A stretch of DNA of 22,425 nucleotides from a virus: the IMG/VR virus record IMGVR_UViG_3300030109_002138, positions 1 to 22,425 of that record, one strand, 5' to 3'. Each line of letters begins with the position of its first letter. The stretch's first letter is position 1. The notes beneath the pieces were generated by a model, which was not told the origin of the DNA, searched no databases, and saw nothing but the letters and a program-made list of their open reading frames with translations. Position numbers and translations under genes: made by a program. Below are positions 21,128 to 22,425 of this stretch, one piece after another.

Positions 21128-21367
21128 ACTACAATTAACTCAAAGAGATTTGTAATAAGAAAATCTCTAATCAACAAGAATACTACAATCAATGTAGAGT
21201 TTAAAAACGGTAAGACTTGCTCTTATAATCACGACGAGGTGTACAATATAATGAAAGATACACTTGAAAAATTACCTTGTTTTATAAAGTATAGCTCTTA
21301 CACCTCATCAACTAACGTACCAGTGATGGCAAGAGAGATAGTGCAAACAATAAATCCAACTGTATAA
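21125..21367 (+). CDS. 80-residue early protein, unknown
   Basis: A basic 80-residue protein: MTTINSKRFVIRKSLINKNTTINVEFKNGKTCSYNHDEVYNIM, then KDTLEKLPCFIKYSSYTSSTNVPVMAREIVQTINPTV. The first half looks like a beta hairpin with NVEFKNGKTCSYN, followed by a helix (HDEVYNIMKDTLEKL). Two Cys. No family recognised. It follows the second copy of the duplicated leader and the triple 13-bp sites, so it is probably transcribed from its own early promoter. Its stop overlaps the next start as TAATG. Likely a host-directed or regulatory micro-protein, by position only. Confidence 0.65.
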   Translation: MTTINSKRFVIRKSLINKNTTINVEFKNGKTCSYNHDEVYNIMKDTLEKLPCFIKYSSYTSSTNVPVMAREIVQTINPTV

Positions 21368-21588
21368 TGAGAATAATAAAATACATTAACCCTTGCTTTC
21401 CTGAGAAAGATTGGTACAGGTGTAATATCAAGAATGAAACTTATTCATCTCCTCATAGAGAACAGGTTGAACTGTGGCGAGATGATAAGCTAATCAATGC
21501 TGATTACTATAAAGAACTAGAAGAATTACATAATAAATCTATGCAATATATGTATGATAATAACCACAATAATTGGACAGGAGATTAA
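21367..21588 (+). CDS. 73-residue Trp/Tyr-rich early protein
   Basis: A 73-residue acidic-to-neutral protein rich in Trp, Tyr and Asn: MRIIKYINPCFPEKDWYRCNIKNETYSS, then PHREQVELWRDDKLINADYYKELEELHNKSMQYMYDNNHNNWTGD. The C-terminal half should be one helix. Two Cys near the N-terminus. The start overlaps the preceding stop by 1 nt (TAATG), so translation is coupled. Unknown family; part of the early micro-gene row. Confidence 0.65.
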   Translation: MRIIKYINPCFPEKDWYRCNIKNETYSSPHREQVELWRDDKLINADYYKELEELHNKSMQYMYDNNHNNWTGD

Positions 21589-21589
21589 T

Positions 21590-21703
21590 ATGACTATAAT
21601 AAATAAATATACAGGTAGAGATGTATCTACAGAATACTTAGCTTTAATGGAAGGTATTATAACTAATGATGAATTTGAATTAATAACTTTAACAATTAAA
21701 TAA
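21590..21703 (+). CDS. 37-residue early protein
   Basis: A very short gene whose ATG starts 1 nt after the previous TAA and whose TAA overlaps the next ATG. Product: MTIINKYTGRDVSTEYLALM then EGIITNDEFELITLTIK, a strand-helix-strand-like layout with acidic C-terminal part. No family recognised. The tight packing on both sides is the main support for coding; length alone would not be. Confidence 0.55.
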   Translation: MTIINKYTGRDVSTEYLALMEGIITNDEFELITLTIK

Positions 21704-21831
21704 TGAAAAAAGATTTATATAGATTTGCTAAGGCAAGAAAATACGGTGAAAGAATAATATTGTGGGAAGATGAGTGGTATACTAAATACAACAAGGAATA
21801 TTCGAAACATAATACAAATACAGTAAGATAA
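21703..21831 (+). CDS. 42-residue basic early protein
   Basis: Starts inside the previous stop (TAATG). The product MKKDLYRFAKARKYGERIIL then WEDEWYTKYNKEYSKHNTNTVR is basic and aromatic-rich (Tyr, Trp). The ending GTAAGATAA contributes the start of the AGATAATATAATAAA leader used by the next gene. Unknown function. A minus-strand open frame over this area is an AT-rich shadow without leader or coupling. Confidence 0.55.
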   Translation: MKKDLYRFAKARKYGERIILWEDEWYTKYNKEYSKHNTNTVR

Positions 21832-21847
21832 TATAATAAATAACAAT

Positions 21848-21961
21848 ATGAATAAAATACTAGATAAAATCGCGCAAGAAAAATATGGAGAATTTGGTTT
21901 TTCTACTTGTACAGATGAGCAACAAATGGAAATAATAACTAACAATTTAAAACTTAAATAA
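21848..21961 (+). CDS. 37-residue acidic early protein
   Basis: MNKILDKIAQEKYGEFGFST then CTDEQQMEIITNNLKLK: two likely helices split by an aromatic turn (YGEFGFSTC). It is preceded by the third copy of the 15-mer AGATAATATAATAAA followed by TAACAAT, an SD-less leader. The TAA stop directly abuts the next ATG. No family recognised. Confidence 0.5.
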   Translation: MNKILDKIAQEKYGEFGFSTCTDEQQMEIITNNLKLK

Positions 21962-22138
21962 ATGAATACAATTAAATTTACTTCTAAAACTACTCTTAAA
22001 TTAAATGGATTAGAATACAAGGGTTATAATGTCGGTGAATTACCAAACTCATTTGGTTTTATTTACAATGAAGACAAAGAATCGTGGGGTCAATCAAAAT
22101 GGTTTAACTTAAATGGACTTACATGGCTAGTAGCGTAA
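21962..22138 (+). CDS. 58-residue early protein, unknown
   Basis: Begins immediately after the previous stop (TAA then ATG). Product: MNTIKFTSKTTLKLNGLEYK, GYNVGELPNSFGFIYNEDKE, SWGQSKWFNLNGLTWLVA. It looks like a small all-beta protein with several Trp, Tyr and Phe and the end GLTWLVA. Its coding end overlaps the upstream-start variant of the next gene by 16 nt. Unknown function; the row of coupled genes supports it. Confidence 0.6.
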   Translation: MNTIKFTSKTTLKLNGLEYKGYNVGELPNSFGFIYNEDKESWGQSKWFNLNGLTWLVA

Positions 22139-22143
22139 CAAAT

Positions 22144-22320
22144 ATGAAAGAATTATGCGAGTATGTTTCTAATAAAAGAAAAGCTCGTAAGCATAAACAC
22201 TTAGAAATGATTAAAATCTATGGTGAGTGTAAAGGTATGGGAGACAAGAATTATAAATTACCGCAAAAATCTTCGTTCCCTAAACAATATAAAGCGGCGT
22301 ATAATAAAATATGGAAATGA
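22144..22320 (+). CDS. 58-residue basic early protein
   Basis: Basic protein: MKELCEYVSNKRKARKHKHL, EMIKIYGECKGMGDKNYKLP, QKSSFPKQYKAAYNKIWK. An N-terminal amphipathic helix is followed by a Lys/Arg/His cluster (KRKARKHKH), two Cys in total, and a basic C-terminal part; nucleic-acid binding is possible. The start chosen has the leader TAACAAATATG, like TAACAATATG of the gene two before; an in-frame ATG 21 nt upstream would add seven residues (MASSVTN) and overlap the previous gene by 16 nt. The stop overlaps the next start as ATGA. Confidence 0.6.
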   Translation: MKELCEYVSNKRKARKHKHLEMIKIYGECKGMGDKNYKLPQKSSFPKQYKAAYNKIWK

Positions 22321-22425
22321 AAATAAATAAAAATCTAAAAAGAGTCTTAGTCACTTTAGCTCTTATAACTGTAGGATTTACTGCAGGTAAACAACAAGGT
22401 GAGCAAAATATATTAGATAGATGCG
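22317..22425 (+). CDS. Membrane or exported small protein, cut by window edge
   Basis: Starts in the previous stop (ATGA overlap) and runs off the right edge (36 codons visible). The N-terminus MKINKNLKRVLVTLALITVG then FTAGKQQGEQNILDRC has a basic start (K/R) and a hydrophobic segment about residues 10-23, typical of a signal anchor or signal peptide, followed by a polar part. The role cannot be told from the fragment. Confidence 0.55.
   Translation, partial: MKINKNLKRVLVTLALITVGFTAGKQQGEQNILDRC

Noticed and set aside
20968-21192. Minus-strand 74-residue hydrophobic open frame
   Set aside because: It covers the three 13-bp sites and the duplicated leader and runs into the real plus-strand gene; no leader or partner gene supports it.
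21715-22020. Minus-strand 101-residue hydrophobic open frame
   Set aside because: It lies opposite three coupled plus-strand micro-genes with start/stop overlaps; its Ile/Phe/Ser-rich product is what antisense AT-rich coding DNA gives.
1-22425. tRNA genes, integrase, attachment sites or insertion sequences
   Set aside because: Nothing with tRNA arms, recombinase motifs or terminal repeats was found on reading either strand.

Overview
The window is a piece of a tailed double-stranded DNA phage genome, very AT-rich, most likely from an uncultured aquatic or marine phage. Several small proteins match, from memory, families common in uncultured marine phage contigs. The host is inferred to be a member of Bacteroidota: starts are preceded by A/T-rich leaders and almost never by a Shine-Dalgarno box, and the portal carries a motif (GDLSYLNLDW) that I associate with crAss-like phages and related Bacteroidota phages. 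That assignment is moderate; a search would settle it.

Layout. Everything from the left edge to about 20.4 kb lies on the minus strand and reads right to left as one late, virion-building block with very small gaps and many 1-17 nt overlaps. In transcription order: a small fibre-like structural protein, a conserved 94-residue protein, GroEL, GroES, a winged-helix-like protein, several small Gly/Met-rich proteins, a likely structural protein, a 57-residue protein, and a 1021-residue trimeric fibre with a self-cleaving S74 chaperone end. Then come a run of odd small proteins sharing an S/T-P-F/M/L motif, a highly expressed structural protein, a 50-residue Cys protein, a mini HExxH protein, a holin, three small conserved proteins, the large terminase, the portal, a scaffold-like protein and the major capsid protein, whose C-terminus is cut by the window edge.

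From 20386 to 20834 there is a gene-free divergent region with a 23-bp palindrome, a structured stretch ending in an intrinsic-terminator-like hairpin, and the first two of five copies of a 13-bp site, TGWCATNWTGWCA. To the right, on the plus strand, lies a block of at least nine tiny genes (37-80 residues, often stop/start-coupled) that looks like an early or host-takeover operon. The first two genes there have near-identical 57-bp leaders.

How it may work together (inference): the divergent region separates an early rightward micro-gene operon from a leftward late operon. The late operon brings its own chaperonin pair plus an extra double-GroES-like protein near the terminase, suggesting that capsid or fibre folding needs a dedicated folding machine. 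No integrase, tRNA, CRISPR array, replication gene or endolysin is visible in this window.
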